From Arthrobacter gandavensis (GTDB lineage Bacteria; Actinomycetota; Actinomycetes; Actinomycetales; Micrococcaceae): DNA of 64,000 bases. The notes beneath the pieces were generated by a model. That model made no database searches. It was not told the origin of the DNA and saw only the letters and a list, made by a program, of their open reading frames with translations. This document shows, one piece after another, positions 19,105-28,267 of this stretch. The stretch is from assembly GCF_009192735.1 (NCBI RefSeq), contig NZ_VTFU01000001.1, positions 310,001 to 374,000 on the forward strand, written 5' to 3'. Position 1 is the first letter of the stretch; every line of letters starts with the position of its first letter. The position numbers and the translations under genes were made by a program.

Positions 19105-20790
19105 CTACCGGTTCGTGATCGAAGCCTGGTCTTCCGCTTCCGCTTCAAGTTCAGCGGGGGACTCGTGGTGGTGAGCTGCTTCAAGTTCCCGCGGAGTAAC
19201 CGGGGCAACCCGGTCCTCGAAGAAGAACCGTGACAGGCGTCCACGCAGCTTCTCCTTGCCGGAGATCTTGCCGCGTGCATCGGGCTGGGCGGGAGACACC
19301 TCGGGGGAGGTGAAGTCCACCAGCTTGTAGCGCTTGTACTCGTCCACGGGCTCGTGGACCTCGATGTACTCGCCGTGAGGCAGGCGGACAATGCGTCCGC
19401 TCTCCACGCCGTGCAGAACGATCTCGCGGTCCTTGCGCTGCAGTGCCAGGGCAATGCGGCGGGTAATTGCGAAGGCGATCAGCGGTCCGAAGATCACCAG
19501 GAAGCGGAGCCAGTACGTCACATCGTTCAGCGACACATGGAAGTGCGTGGCGATGAGGTCCGAGCTCGCTGCTGCCCACATGGTGCAGTAGAAGACAATG
19601 CCGGCTACGCCGACGCCCGTGCGGAACGGAGCGTTGCGCGGGCGGTCCAGGAGGTTGTGGACTGCCTTGTCCTTGGTCAGCCAGGCTTCAATCCAGGGCC
19701 AGGTGAACAGCAGGGTGAAGACGATTCCGGCCGGAACCAGCGCCGGGAACAGCACGTTCATGGAGAGCGTGTTGGTGCCCCACGGGAACGGAATGTTCCA
19801 CTCCATCGGGATATTGCCGATCCAGCCCGGCATCAGGCGCAGGGCGCCGTCTACCCAGCCGATGTACCAGTCAGGCTGGGTACCGGCGGAAACGGGGGAG
19901 GGGTCGTACGGGCCGTAGTTCCAGATCGGGTTGATCGTGAACAGACCAGCGATGACGGCGATGATGCCGAAGACGATGAAGAAGAATCCACCGGCCTTGG
20001 CTGCGTAGACCGGTCCAACCGGGTAGCCGACAACGTTGTTGTTCGTACGGCCGGGGCCGCGGAACTGGGTGTGCTTGTGAACAACCACCATGAAGAGGTG
20101 GATGGCGATCATCAGAAGGATCAGGGCCGGCACCAGCAGGATGTGCAGCATGTACAGGCGGCCGATGATGTCGGTGCCCGGGAACTCCCCGCCGAAGAGG
20201 AAGAAGCTGATGTACGTTCCAACCACCGGAACAGCCTTGATCACTCCATCGATAATCCGCAGGCCGTTACCGGAGAGCAGATCGTCGGGGAGCGAGTAGC
20301 CGGTGAAGCCGGCTGCGAGGGAGAGGATGAGCAGCACGCCGCCCACCACCCAGTTCAGTTCACGGGGCTTGCGGAAGGCGCCGGTGAAGAACACGCGGAG
20401 CATGTGCACCGAAACGGCAGCGACAAACAGCAGCGCCGACCAGTGGTGAACCTGGCGCATGAAGAGGCCGCCGCGGATATCAAAGGAGATATTCAGCGAG
20501 GACTCGTAAGCCACCGACATTTCCACGCCCTTGAGCGGGACGTAGCTGCCGTTGTAGTGCGTTTCGGCCATGGAGGGGTCGAAGAAGAACGTCAGGAAGG
20601 TTCCCGACAGCAGGAGGATGACGAAGCAGTAAAGTGCGACTTCACCGAACATGAACGACCAGTGGTCCGGAAAGACCTTGCGGCCGAATTCCTTGACCAT
20701 GGCGGATCCGCCGACGCGGGAGTCGACGAAGTTGGTGACGCGGCCCAGACTGGTCTTGGCCTCGTAAGGGGTAGCGGAGGGAACACTCAT
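19105..20790 (-). CDS. qcrB: Cytochrome bcc complex cytochrome b subunit
   Basis: 561 residues. The haem ligands are in FMRQVHHWSALLF and VSVHMLRVFF, with LHILLVPALILL and IAIHLFMVVVHKH in the second pair of helices. The quinol-site motif appears as NPIWNYGPYDPSP, the actinobacterial variant of PEWY-type regions. A long C-terminal cytoplasmic extension of about 140 residues is typical of actinobacterial QcrB. It oxidises menaquinol in the III2-IV2 supercomplex. Its start lies 3 bases past the qcrA stop; it is the last gene of ctaE-qcrC-qcrA-qcrB. Confidence 0.96.
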   Translation of the reverse strand: MSVPSATPYEAKTSLGRVTNFVDSRVGGSAMVKEFGRKVFPDHWSFMFGEVALYCFVILLLSGTFLTFFFDPSMAETHYNGSYVPLKGVEMSVAYESSLNISFDIRGGLFMRQVHHWSALLFVAAVSVHMLRVFFTGAFRKPRELNWVVGGVLLILSLAAGFTGYSLPDDLLSGNGLRIIDGVIKAVPVVGTYISFFLFGGEFPGTDIIGRLYMLHILLVPALILLMIAIHLFMVVVHKHTQFRGPGRTNNNVVGYPVGPVYAAKAGGFFFIVFGIIAVIAGLFTINPIWNYGPYDPSPVSAGTQPDWYIGWVDGALRLMPGWIGNIPMEWNIPFPWGTNTLSMNVLFPALVPAGIVFTLLFTWPWIEAWLTKDKAVHNLLDRPRNAPFRTGVGVAGIVFYCTMWAAASSDLIATHFHVSLNDVTYWLRFLVIFGPLIAFAITRRIALALQRKDREIVLHGVESGRIVRLPHGEYIEVHEPVDEYKRYKLVDFTSPEVSPAQPDARGKISGKEKLRGRLSRFFFEDRVAPVTPRELEAAHHHESPAELEAEAEDQASITNR

Positions 20791-20793
20791 GGT

Positions 20794-21825
20794 TTAGCCA
20801 CGCTCCCAGTAGCTCGGTCCAACGGGTTCATGGAAATCGCTGGTGGCGATCAGGTAGCCATCACTGTCTACGGCGATGGGCAGCTGCGGAAGCGGGTGGA
20901 CAGCCGGTCCGAAGATGACCTTGCATTCCTGCGTCAGGTCAAACGTGGACTGGTGGCACGGGCAGAGCAGATGGTGGGTGTGCTGTTCGTACAGCGCAAC
21001 CGGGCAACCGACGTGGGTGCAAATCTTGGAGTATGCGACGATGCCGTCGACGTTCCAGTCTTCGCGGCCCGGAGAGGGGTTGAGGGAGTCCGGATCCAGG
21101 CGCATCAGCAGGACAACGGCCTTGGCCTTCTCCTCCAGCTTGTGCTCGGACTCATTCAGGCCTTCCGGAATGACATGGAAAGCTGAACCAAGGGTTACGT
21201 CCGAGGCCTTGATCCGGGTTCCGCTGGGATCGCGGGTCAGGTGCACGCCTTCGGCCCACATGGTGTGGCGGAGAACGTCGCCGGGCAGCGGACCCAGGTC
21301 GCGGAATACGGCAATGGCCGGAAGCGGTGCGAGAACCATGGCACCCAGGAGGGTGTTGCGGATCAGCGGACGGCGCTTGATGCCCGTCTCTTCAATGATG
21401 TCCCCAAGCATCTTCTCAGCAACGGCGCGGTCCTCTTCGGGACGGATTTCATGCCGTTCCTCGATGACCTCGTGGTCCGGCATGAGCGTCTTGGCCCAGT
21501 GGACAATGCCGACGCCGATGCCCAGCATCGCAAACGCGGTGCCGAGGCCCAGGAGCAGGTTCTGCACCCTGATGTCGGCAATAGTGTGGCCGCCTTCGAG
21601 CTTGATGCCGAAGTAGCCGACAAAAAACACGAGCGTACCAATGATGGAGATGACGAACAGTGCCGCCACCTGCTTCTCAGCACGCTTCTCAGCGCGGGGA
21701 TTCGTATCGGCCAGACGAGGACGGTGCGGAGGAAGACCGGGATTCCGGAACTTCTCTTCGTCGCCCTGGCCAGCCGTAGCTACGGTGCCCGAGGTGTTCG
21801 GACTGCCGTGACTATGGTCGCCCAT
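20794..21825 (-). CDS. qcrA: Cytochrome bcc complex Rieske iron-sulfur subunit
   Basis: 343 residues from the ATG at 21825, chosen over the ATG at 21837 because GAGGGGG lies between them as RBS. Three membrane helices in the N-terminal half are the actinobacterial arrangement, followed by the Rieske domain with CTHVGCPV and CPCHQSTF ligating the 2Fe-2S cluster. It transfers electrons from menaquinol to the diheme cytochrome. It lies between qcrC and qcrB in one operon. Confidence 0.95.
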   Translation of the reverse strand: MGDHSHGSPNTSGTVATAGQGDEEKFRNPGLPPHRPRLADTNPRAEKRAEKQVAALFVISIIGTLVFFVGYFGIKLEGGHTIADIRVQNLLLGLGTAFAMLGIGVGIVHWAKTLMPDHEVIEERHEIRPEEDRAVAEKMLGDIIEETGIKRRPLIRNTLLGAMVLAPLPAIAVFRDLGPLPGDVLRHTMWAEGVHLTRDPSGTRIKASDVTLGSAFHVIPEGLNESEHKLEEKAKAVVLLMRLDPDSLNPSPGREDWNVDGIVAYSKICTHVGCPVALYEQHTHHLLCPCHQSTFDLTQECKVIFGPAVHPLPQLPIAVDSDGYLIATSDFHEPVGPSYWERG

Positions 21826-21912
21826 GATCCCCCTCATCCTTCTCTTGAAACTGCATTTATAGACCTATGTGTAACTGTGATGTCACCTTCGAAAGGTGAG
21901 CGCGGGTGATGT

Positions 21913-22704
21913 CTAGGAAGACCGGGCGGTCAACCAAATGGTGAAAGCAATGACGAGGCCGAGGCCTGCGGTCCAGATGAACAGGCCTTCGGAAACGGGG
22001 CCCAGCGAGCCGAGTTCCGCACCGCCCGGGGAGCCGTTGGCTTCGATGTTCTTCAGGAAGGCGATGATGCTCTGCTTGTCCTCAGGGGAGATGTTGGCGT
22101 CATTGAAGACAGGCATGTTCTGCGGGCCGGTGACCATGGCCTCGTAGATGTGCTTCTCCGAAACGCCCTCGAGGGACGGAGCAAACTTGCCCTGCGTCAG
22201 GGCACCGCCTGCGCCGGCGGCGTTGTGGCACATGGCACAGTTGACGCGGAAGAGCTCGCCGCCCTCGGCTGCGTTGCCGGCAGCGGCGTTGGTGAGCTCG
22301 GTGTCCGGTACAGCGGGACCGGCGCCGAGGCTGGCGACGTAGGCAGCAAGCTGGCTGGTCTGTTCCTCGGTGAACTGGACCGGCTTCTGCTGGGCCTGCG
22401 GGCCCTGCATGGCCATCGGCATGCGGCCGGTGCCCACCTGGAAGTCGACGGAGGCGGCGCCCACGCCAACGAGGGAGGGACCGTTGGCGGATCCCGAAGC
22501 GTCCATGCCGTGGCATGTTGCGCAGTTGGCGATGAAGAGCTTCTCGCCCTGGTTTTCGTCATCAGCCGTGTAGGCGGTGCTTGCAGCCTGGGCCTCGTTG
22601 GCGCCGCTGACTGCTGCGTAGAGCCCACCTGTAACGAGGAGTCCCAGCAGCAGCAGCGCAACTGCTGCTAGGGGATGACGTCGCCTTTGCGATAGTGCCT
22701 TCAC
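21913..22704 (-). CDS. qcrC: Diheme cytochrome c subunit of the bcc complex
   Basis: 263 residues from GTG 22704. An N-terminal membrane anchor (AAVALLLLGLLVTGGLYAAV), two cytochrome c domains with CATCH and CAMCH, and a C-terminal membrane helix (LFIWTAGLGLVIAFTIWL). This fused diheme protein replaces soluble cytochrome c in actinobacteria and passes electrons straight to CtaC. Axial Met candidates are in GRMPMAM and QNMPVF. Confidence 0.95.
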   Translation of the reverse strand: MKALSQRRRHPLAAVALLLLGLLVTGGLYAAVSGANEAQAASTAYTADDENQGEKLFIANCATCHGMDASGSANGPSLVGVGAASVDFQVGTGRMPMAMQGPQAQQKPVQFTEEQTSQLAAYVASLGAGPAVPDTELTNAAAGNAAEGGELFRVNCAMCHNAAGAGGALTQGKFAPSLEGVSEKHIYEAMVTGPQNMPVFNDANISPEDKQSIIAFLKNIEANGSPGGAELGSLGPVSEGLFIWTAGLGLVIAFTIWLTARSS

Positions 22705-22784
22705 TTGGTGGTTCCTAACTTCTGTGGTCTTTGGTGTGCTGGTGCCACTTTGGGTTTCTTAAGGGTTGCCGGCTCAAGCAGGTG

Positions 22785-23423
22785 TTACTTGAGGAAGTAG
22801 ATGATGACGAACAGGGCAATCCAGACTACGTCCACGAAGTGCCAGTAGTACGACGTCACGATCGCAGAGGTGGCTTCAAAGTGGCCGAAGCGCTTGGCTG
22901 CGTAGGCACGTCCGATGATGAACAGGAACGCGATCAGTCCACCGGCGACGTGAAGGCCATGGAAGCCCGTGGTCAGGTAGAACGAGGATCCGTAGGAGTT
23001 CGAGGAAAGCGAAACTCCTTCGGTCACGAGCATCGCGTATTCGTAAGCCTGGACGGATACGAAGATCGCGCCCATAACGAAGGTGAGGAGGAACCACTCG
23101 ACCATGCCCCAGCGGGAGACTTGGAACAGTCCTCCCGTGCGGCGCGGCTGGAGGCGTTCTGCGGCGAAGACGCCGAACTGGCAGGTAACGGAACTAAGAA
23201 CAAGGATCACCGTGTTCGCGAACGCAAACGGAACGTTGAGCTTCTCCGTCTCCATGGCCCACAGGTCGCTCGAGGTTGAGCGAAGAGTGAAATACATGGC
23301 AAAAAGGGCGGCGAAAAACATCAGTTCGCTGGCCAGCCACACTACGGTTCCGACGGAAACCATGTTGGGGCGGTTCAGCGTGGGGTGAGCCGGGGTACTG
23401 GGGGCATGGGTCGCTGTTGTCAC
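22785..23423 (-). CDS. ctaE: Cytochrome c oxidase subunit III
   Basis: 212 residues, five membrane helices, with the family motifs [32 protein letters not shown] and [17 protein letters not shown] start at 23423. It is the first gene of the leftward ctaE-qcrC-qcrA-qcrB operon, so oxidase subunits are encoded on both sides of the GntR/unknown gene island. Confidence 0.96.
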   Translation of the reverse strand: MTTATHAPSTPAHPTLNRPNMVSVGTVVWLASELMFFAALFAMYFTLRSTSSDLWAMETEKLNVPFAFANTVILVLSSVTCQFGVFAAERLQPRRTGGLFQVSRWGMVEWFLLTFVMGAIFVSVQAYEYAMLVTEGVSLSSNSYGSSFYLTTGFHGLHVAGGLIAFLFIIGRAYAAKRFGHFEATSAIVTSYYWHFVDVVWIALFVIIYFLK

Positions 23424-23429
23424 ATAGAC

Positions 23430-23435
23430 ATTATG
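23430..23435 (-). promoter_or_regulatory. -10 box of a probably leaderless ctaE transcript
   Basis: On the minus strand CATAAT ends exactly 6 bases before the GTG of ctaE and there is no Shine-Dalgarno sequence, the usual arrangement for a leaderless mRNA. I do not see a convincing -35 box. Confidence 0.45.
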
Positions 23436-23582
23436 GACGTAAAACAGCCCAGTTCTCCAACAGATATGGACGGACGGCGCGTCTAAATAGTGCCGAAACC
23501 CCGCCGATCCCAGTAACGGCGCGGAACTCGCTCGTCAGAAACAAATCAGTATTTTCTACGAAACGTAGATAACCTAGGGGAT

Positions 23583-24629
23583 GTGACTACGAATCCGAGC
23601 TCCGAACACGCCTGGCCGCAGCTTCTGAACACCCTGATTTCGAGGCGGGACCTGCGGGTGGACCAGACCCGCTGGGCAATGAACACCATCATGGCGGGGG
23701 ACGCCTCCGACGCCCAGATTGCGGGCTTCCTGGTGGCGCTGCGGGCCAAGGGCGAGACTGTTGAGGAGCTGACCGGCCTGGTGGAAGCCATGCTGGAAAA
23801 CGCCAGGCCGATCGAGATTCCCGGCGAGACACTCGACATAGTCGGCACCGGAGGTGACCGCCACAACACCGTGAACATCTCGTCCATGGCGGCCCTGGTC
23901 TGTGCCGGGGCCGGCGCCAAGGTGGTTAAGCACGGAAACCGTGCGTCGTCGTCGGCATCGGGATCCGCCGATGTCATCGAGGCCCTGGGGGTGCGGCTGG
24001 ATCTCACAGTGGACCGGGTGGCCGAGGCGGCCCTTACCGCCGGCATCACCTTCTGCTTCGCCCAGGTGTTCCACCCATCCATGCGCTACGCCGCCGTGCC
24101 GCGGCGTGAAATGGGCGTGCCCACCGCTTTCAACTTCATGGGTCCGCTGACCAATCCGGCCCGGCCCGCAGCATCGGCGATCGGCGTGGCCGATCCCCGG
24201 CTGGCCCCGCTGATCGCCGGCGTCCTGGCCGCGCGCGGAGTACGCGCGCTGGTGTTCCGCGGGGAGGATGGACTCGACGAGATGACGACGACGGGCGTGT
24301 CCACGGTCTGGGAGGTCCGTGGAGGGGCCGTGGAGACGACAACCGTGGATCCCCTGGACCTCGGGATACCCCGGGCCACCCTGGACGATTTGCGGGGCGG
24401 AGACGCCGCCGCCAATGCCGCCGTGGTGCGCAGTGTCCTGGCCGGGGACCGTGGGCCCGTGCGTGACGCCGTTGTCCTCAACGCCGCCGCCGCCTTGGTG
24501 GCGCTCGATACTGATGGCGCAGGCAGTCTCAGCAAGCGGCTGGCCGCGGGGATCGCCCGTGCTGAGGCTTCGATCGATGACGGCCGTGCCCAGGCGGCAC
24601 TGGACCGGTGGATTGAAGTCACGCAGTAA
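23583..24629 (+). CDS. trpD: Anthranilate phosphoribosyltransferase
   Basis: 348 residues from GTG 23583. The PRPP site [16 protein letters not shown] (about residues 85-100), the metal/anthranilate motif [21 protein letters not shown] and [15 protein letters not shown] (anthranilate channel) are intact. It catalyses the second step of tryptophan synthesis. TAACCT at 23570-23575 ends 7 bases before the GTG. It stands alone, divergent from ctaE as in mycobacteria, rather than in a trp operon. Confidence 0.96.
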   Translation: MTTNPSSEHAWPQLLNTLISRRDLRVDQTRWAMNTIMAGDASDAQIAGFLVALRAKGETVEELTGLVEAMLENARPIEIPGETLDIVGTGGDRHNTVNISSMAALVCAGAGAKVVKHGNRASSSASGSADVIEALGVRLDLTVDRVAEAALTAGITFCFAQVFHPSMRYAAVPRREMGVPTAFNFMGPLTNPARPAASAIGVADPRLAPLIAGVLAARGVRALVFRGEDGLDEMTTTGVSTVWEVRGGAVETTTVDPLDLGIPRATLDDLRGGDAAANAAVVRSVLAGDRGPVRDAVVLNAAAALVALDTDGAGSLSKRLAAGIARAEASIDDGRAQAALDRWIEVTQ

Positions 24630-24691
24630 GGCACAGGCTGAGCGACCCGCCGGCACACAGGCAGGCAATAGGCAGCGCAGCTTGAATAATC

Positions 24692-24735
24692 AAAAATGAG
24701 GCCGTCCCGGTTTTCCCGGGACGGCCTCATTTTTT
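24692..24735. terminator. Bidirectional intrinsic terminator between trpD and the Lrp-type gene
   Basis: A 19-bp perfect stem: 24692-24710 (AAAAATGAGGCCGTCCCGG) is the reverse complement of 24716-24734, loop TTTTC. The outer A5/T6 gives a T-run on both strands, so it can end trpD (+) and the leftward operon (-). Confidence 0.95.
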
Positions 24736-24821
24736 GGATCTTGGGTTCGAATTCGGAGAACCCGGCCTCACTTATGAGGTGATCAATTTGTTATGAATTT
24801 GTTACCCAAAGGATGCCAAGG

Positions 24822-24830
24822 TGTGATAAT
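24822..24830 (+). promoter_or_regulatory. Extended -10 promoter-like element in trpD-lrp gap
   Basis: TGTGATAAT fits an extended -10 box (TG-N-GATAAT). TTACCC lies 17 bases upstream as a poor -35. It would drive a transcript antisense to the end of the Lrp-type gene. It lies in an AT-rich stretch (about 24770-24860) unusual for this genome. No gene is visible here. Confidence 0.3.
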
Positions 24831-24883
24831 AGGAGCCAAAACTGAGATTTTTCTTACCCTGCAACGCCGATAAGGACGGATTC

Positions 24884-25165
24884 TCAGCCGTCGAAACCCA
24901 GGGAAAAAGCGGCGTCAAGGTCGTGCTTCGAGTAGGCGCGGAAGGCAATCTGCGTGGTCGTGCCGATGACGCCCTGCACCTTGGACAGACGGTTGGCAAT
25001 GGCGTCGGCCAGGTCTTCGTGGCGCCGCACGCGGGCAATGGCGATCAGGTCCCATTCACCTGTCACGGAGTAGACCTCGCTGATGCCTTCGATCTCAGAG
25101 ATTTCCTCGGCGCATTCCGGGATGCGCGCTGAATCGGTCTGGATGAGTACAAAAGCGGTGATCAT
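24884..25165 (-). CDS. Stand-alone Lrp/AsnC ligand-binding (RAM) domain protein
   Basis: 93 residues: MITAFVLIQTDSARIPECAE through GEWDLIAIARVRRHEDL to TTTQIAFRAYSKHDL, which is one complete alpha-beta RAM domain. There is no helix-turn-helix, so it cannot bind DNA alone. Such proteins may form decamers or mix with full-length Lrp/AsnC regulators and sense amino acids. ATG at 25165 with GAAAGGG upstream. It lies 39 bases after the DUF3054 gene and may be the last gene of the leftward operon ending at the 24692-24735 terminator. Confidence 0.85.
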   Translation of the reverse strand: MITAFVLIQTDSARIPECAEEISEIEGISEVYSVTGEWDLIAIARVRRHEDLADAIANRLSKVQGVIGTTTQIAFRAYSKHDLDAAFSLGFDG

Positions 25166-25204
25166 GGTGGGCCCTTTCGTGGTGCTGCCTGTGGGACGGA
25201 GACG

Positions 25205-25642
25205 TTACGCCCTGTTGTCGAGCCTATCGGACGGGACGGAGGTGCGGCGGATGGCCGCGGATCGTCGGCCCCGGCGGATGAGCGCGGCCGCAGCCCGGGG
25301 CACCAGGAGGAATGCACCCAAGACGCAGAACGTCACCACCGCGAAGCTGGGCGCCACGCCGCCGCCGGCCAGCGCGCGGATCCCCAGCCCGGCGCCAGCG
25401 GTAAGAATCCACAGGAGCACGCCCGCGGGCCACAGGGAAGCGGGAGAACGCCAGCGCCCCAGCAGCACCCAGCCGCCCAGGCAGGCAGCCAGGAACGGCG
25501 ACGCGGTGATCAGGATCCCGGCGGGATCCAAACCATGTTCATGCGTGTCGCGGCCGAGGGCGGCAAACAGGATGATGAGGACGGCGTCAAGGGCCGGCAG
25601 CAGGAACAAGCTGCGTCGGGAGCTGTAAGGGGCGCGGGTCAT
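25205..25642 (-). CDS. DUF3054 family membrane protein
   Basis: 145 residues, about four membrane segments: LFLLPALDAVLIILFAALGR, ILITASPFLAACLGGWVLLG, ASLWPAGVLLWILTAGAGLG and VVTFCVLGAFLLVPRAAAAL. The pattern DAVLIILFAALGRDTHEHG at the first helix is typical of DUF3054; its function is unknown. The ATG overlaps the TetR stop (ATGA at 25642-25639), so the two are co-translated. Confidence 0.8.
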   Translation of the reverse strand: MTRAPYSSRRSLFLLPALDAVLIILFAALGRDTHEHGLDPAGILITASPFLAACLGGWVLLGRWRSPASLWPAGVLLWILTAGAGLGIRALAGGGVAPSFAVVTFCVLGAFLLVPRAAAALIRRGRRSAAIRRTSVPSDRLDNRA

Positions 25643-26241
25643 GATTGCTGCTCTCCGGAGGTGCGGCGGCGGTGTTCCCGGACGTAGGGTTCCAGAAGTT
25701 CGGTGACGCGTGCCTCTACGGCTTCCTGGGGCGATCCCTCCAGCAGCTTGGTGGCGGTGTGGACAATCCCGTTGATGAGTTCGGCGGTGGCCGCCGGGTC
25801 CGGGGAGTCCATCTCCTGGAGGGTGCTCACCAGCGGATCCAGCAGCTGCGAATGCATCATCGCGCTCTGCGTGTTGAGTTCCTCGCTGGGCGCCACGGCC
25901 GCCAGGGCGGTCCCCACAGCGTGCTCGCCCTCGGCCACCAGGGCAATGTTGGTCAGCACGTAGGCAAGGATGCGGTCGGCCGGATCGGCCTCGGCCCGCA
26001 TTGCCGCCTCGACGCGCTGTGCCCACCGGGGGAAGACATCCAGAACCAGGGCATTCAACAGGTCCTGGCGCGATTTGTAGTACTGGTAGGCGCTGGGGCG
26101 GGCGAGACCGGCCAGCGCGGCCACTTCGGCCATGCTGGGGGCCTCGCCCGTCTGGGCAAGCAGGGTGCGCGCCGCATCCAGAAGCGCCCGCTGCTGGGCT
26201 GTGCGGTGTTCTGCAACGGTGGGGGCGTTAATCCGGGGCAC
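25639..26241 (-). CDS. TetR family transcriptional regulator
   Basis: 200 residues from GTG 26241, which has AGGA at the right distance; a TTG at 26247 is less likely. The N-terminal HTH reads ALLDAARTLLAQTGEAPSM through AALAGLARPSAYQYYKSRQDLL. The C-terminal ligand domain is not assignable. It lies 21 bases after the ABC ATPase gene and probably belongs to the same operon, so it may repress the transporter it travels with. Confidence 0.87.
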   Translation of the reverse strand: MPRINAPTVAEHRTAQQRALLDAARTLLAQTGEAPSMAEVAALAGLARPSAYQYYKSRQDLLNALVLDVFPRWAQRVEAAMRAEADPADRILAYVLTNIALVAEGEHAVGTALAAVAPSEELNTQSAMMHSQLLDPLVSTLQEMDSPDPAATAELINGIVHTATKLLEGSPQEAVEARVTELLEPYVREHRRRTSGEQQS

Positions 26242-26262
26242 GAGCAATCCTGTTCGAGGTGG

Positions 26263-26958
26263 TTACGGGTTGATCAGGCGTCCGTCGACCATCTCCACTA
26301 CCCGGTGGCAGTGGTGCAGTACGTCGTGATCATGCGTCACCATTACTGTAGCAACGCCGCGCTCCGCGGTTTCCCGTGCCAGCAGCGCCACAACGTCCTG
26401 GCTGCGCTTCCGGTCAAGGGCCGCGGTGGGTTCATCCACGAGCAGCAGGCGCGGCTTGGTCACCAGGGCGCGGGCAATGCCCACCCGCTGGCGTTCCCCG
26501 CCGGAGAGCTGGTCGGGGCGGCTCTTGACCTTGTGGTCCATGCCCACTGCGGCAAGCAGTTCCCGGGGATCGAAGTTCTTCTTCCCGAAGGCCAGCCGGT
26601 GCAGCAGCTCCAGCTGTTCTCCGGCGGTGAGTGCCGGAATCAGATTGCCGGACTGGAAGACGAACCCGATGTTCCGCAGGCGGAAGCGGGCACGCTCCGA
26701 ACGGTTCAGTGTGGCTAGGTCTGTGCCGTTGACCGCAATGGTCCCGCTGTCCGGAGACGTCAGGGCGCCGGCTGCCGCAAGCAGGCTGGATTTACCGGCT
26801 CCGGACGGGCCGACGACGGCGACAAGTTCGCCGGGCCGGACGGTGAGGGACACATTGTCCAGTGCCTGCACGGTGCTGTCGCCGTCACCCAGTGCCATGC
26901 TGGCGCCTTCAATGACCAGTCCAAGGGTTTCTGTCGAGGTTTTGGTTGCGGTGCTCAT
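26263..26958 (-). CDS. ABC transporter ATP-binding protein (LolD/MacB type)
   Basis: 231 residues with Walker A GPSGAGKSS, Q-loop FVFQSGNLIP, signature LSGGERQR, Walker B LLLVDEP and VTHDHDV (His switch). Its partner is the FtsX-type permease whose stop overlaps this start (ATGA). These two-gene systems export peptides, lipids or drugs or act as mechanotransmission complexes; the substrate is unknown. Confidence 0.9.
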   Translation of the reverse strand: MSTATKTSTETLGLVIEGASMALGDGDSTVQALDNVSLTVRPGELVAVVGPSGAGKSSLLAAAGALTSPDSGTIAVNGTDLATLNRSERARFRLRNIGFVFQSGNLIPALTAGEQLELLHRLAFGKKNFDPRELLAAVGMDHKVKSRPDQLSGGERQRVGIARALVTKPRLLLVDEPTAALDRKRSQDVVALLARETAERGVATVMVTHDHDVLHHCHRVVEMVDGRLINP

Positions 26959-28100
26959 CGCTGTCCTCCAAGTGCTGCCAGGGGATCAACCCGGGAAATA
27001 CGAATGATGGCTGCCGCCGCGCCGATGAGTCCCAGGAGGATGGTCAGGGCTGTGGCAAGGCTGATCGGGGCCACCTCCAGGGCGAACGGCATGGCCGTGC
27101 CGGAGAGGGCGGATCCCATTCCCAGGCCCGCCAATACGCCCAGGCCGGTGAAGCCGATCAGGATGATGGCTGCCTGGGCCAGGCCGTCGCGGAGCAGGTC
27201 GCCGGTGGAAGCGCCGATGGCGCGCAGGACAGCCAGTTCGTGTTTGCGCTGGACGGTCCAGACTGTGAAGAATGCGCCCACAACCAGTGCGCAGATGGCG
27301 TACAGGAAAACCTGGATCATCTGCAGGGTGAGCGTTTCCGCCGAGTAGCCGGGGGAGGCGTTGAAGGATTCCTTCAGCGAGGAGGTCACCGTTCCCGCAG
27401 CCTCGTCGCCGGCGGCAAAGTCGATGTCTTCGCCGTCTTCGGCCAGAAGTGCCACGGTGCTGGCAGTGTCGCGCGCCTCGGAGGAAACGATGGCTTCTGT
27501 CGGCGTTCCGGGGGCAGCGTCTCCGCTGGCGATGTACTGCCAGGTGGGGAGCGGCAGGTATGCAATGGTGACGTGTCCGAACGTGGCCTGGCCCGGTGTG
27601 TAGCCAACGACGGTCAACTCGGTGCCAATGCGGTCCAGGGTCACGACGGAGCCCAGCTCCAAGCCTTCGTCGGCTCCGGTGGCGGAAACGACAATCTCAT
27701 GGGGGGCCTCGGATGCCCGGCCTTCGCCGATCTCCGGTGCAAGGAAGGAATCGGATTCGACGCCGAAGAGTGAGAGGTCCACCTGGGTGCCGTCTTCAGT
27801 GGCGCCGTTCATCATGGTTGAACCCATCAGGGTTACGTCCTTGACCCCGGGCTGGCCGCGCCAGGCTTCGGCCTGGGATTCGTCCACGACACTTCGCGAG
27901 AACGCGTTGTCGGTCTTGGTGCCTTCGTTGAAGGCGAAAGCGGTGGCCGGCATGGCTTTGAGTCCAGAGACGCCGTCATTGACCAGTCCGGAGGACAGGC
28001 CTGAGAGCAGGACCATAAGGATGGCGATGAGGGCGATGACGCCGCCCATCAAACCGAACCGCGCCCGGGCGAAGCGCAGTTCGCGCAGCGCTAGAAACAT
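26955..28100 (-). CDS. FtsX-like permease (MacB-type ABC transporter)
   Basis: 381 residues: an N-terminal membrane helix (GLMGGVIALIAILMVLLSGLS), a 200-residue extracytoplasmic domain (about residues 40-250) and three C-terminal helices forming the FtsX domain (FLYAICALVVGAFFTVWTVQ, then RAIGASTGDLLRDGLAQAA). It is fused as one half-transporter with four helices. It heads a leftward operon FtsX-ATPase-TetR-DUF3054-RAM. Confidence 0.88.
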   Translation of the reverse strand: MFLALRELRFARARFGLMGGVIALIAILMVLLSGLSSGLVNDGVSGLKAMPATAFAFNEGTKTDNAFSRSVVDESQAEAWRGQPGVKDVTLMGSTMMNGATEDGTQVDLSLFGVESDSFLAPEIGEGRASEAPHEIVVSATGADEGLELGSVVTLDRIGTELTVVGYTPGQATFGHVTIAYLPLPTWQYIASGDAAPGTPTEAIVSSEARDTASTVALLAEDGEDIDFAAGDEAAGTVTSSLKESFNASPGYSAETLTLQMIQVFLYAICALVVGAFFTVWTVQRKHELAVLRAIGASTGDLLRDGLAQAAIILIGFTGLGVLAGLGMGSALSGTAMPFALEVAPISLATALTILLGLIGAAAAIIRISRVDPLAALGGQR

Positions 28101-28130
28101 GGGAAATCTCCAAGTGGGTGTGTGTTACAT

Positions 28131-28161
28131 ATGCCAACACCTTGTCAGCATCATACCAACA
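28131..28161. promoter_or_regulatory. Direct repeats upstream of the FtsX operon (operator candidate)
   Basis: ATGCCAACA (28131-28139) and ATACCAACA (28153-28161) are 22 bases apart, two helix turns, 30-60 bases upstream of the permease ATG. GTGTT and AACAC also flank CATATG at 28122-28140. A TetR-type autoregulator encoded in the operon could bind here; this is inference. Confidence 0.3.
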
Positions 28162-28267
28162 TGGTGTCAGGACGCTTCCCTCGGCGCAAGTTTTCCCTTC
28201 AGTGCCGCAGGCCTGATTCACGAGCATCCCTCTGGTCCCGCCTCCGCCGTTCTGGTGTCCTTGGAGC

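Noticed and set aside
19354-21186. 610-codon ORF on the plus strand
   Set aside because: It is antisense to qcrB and qcrA, which have complete family motifs; the frame is open because of third-position GC bias.
24741-24763. tRNA T-arm (GGGTTCGAATTC)
   Set aside because: The flanks do not form a T stem, and no acceptor, D or anticodon arms can be found upstream; the bases form a simple GGGTTC/GAACCC hairpin instead.
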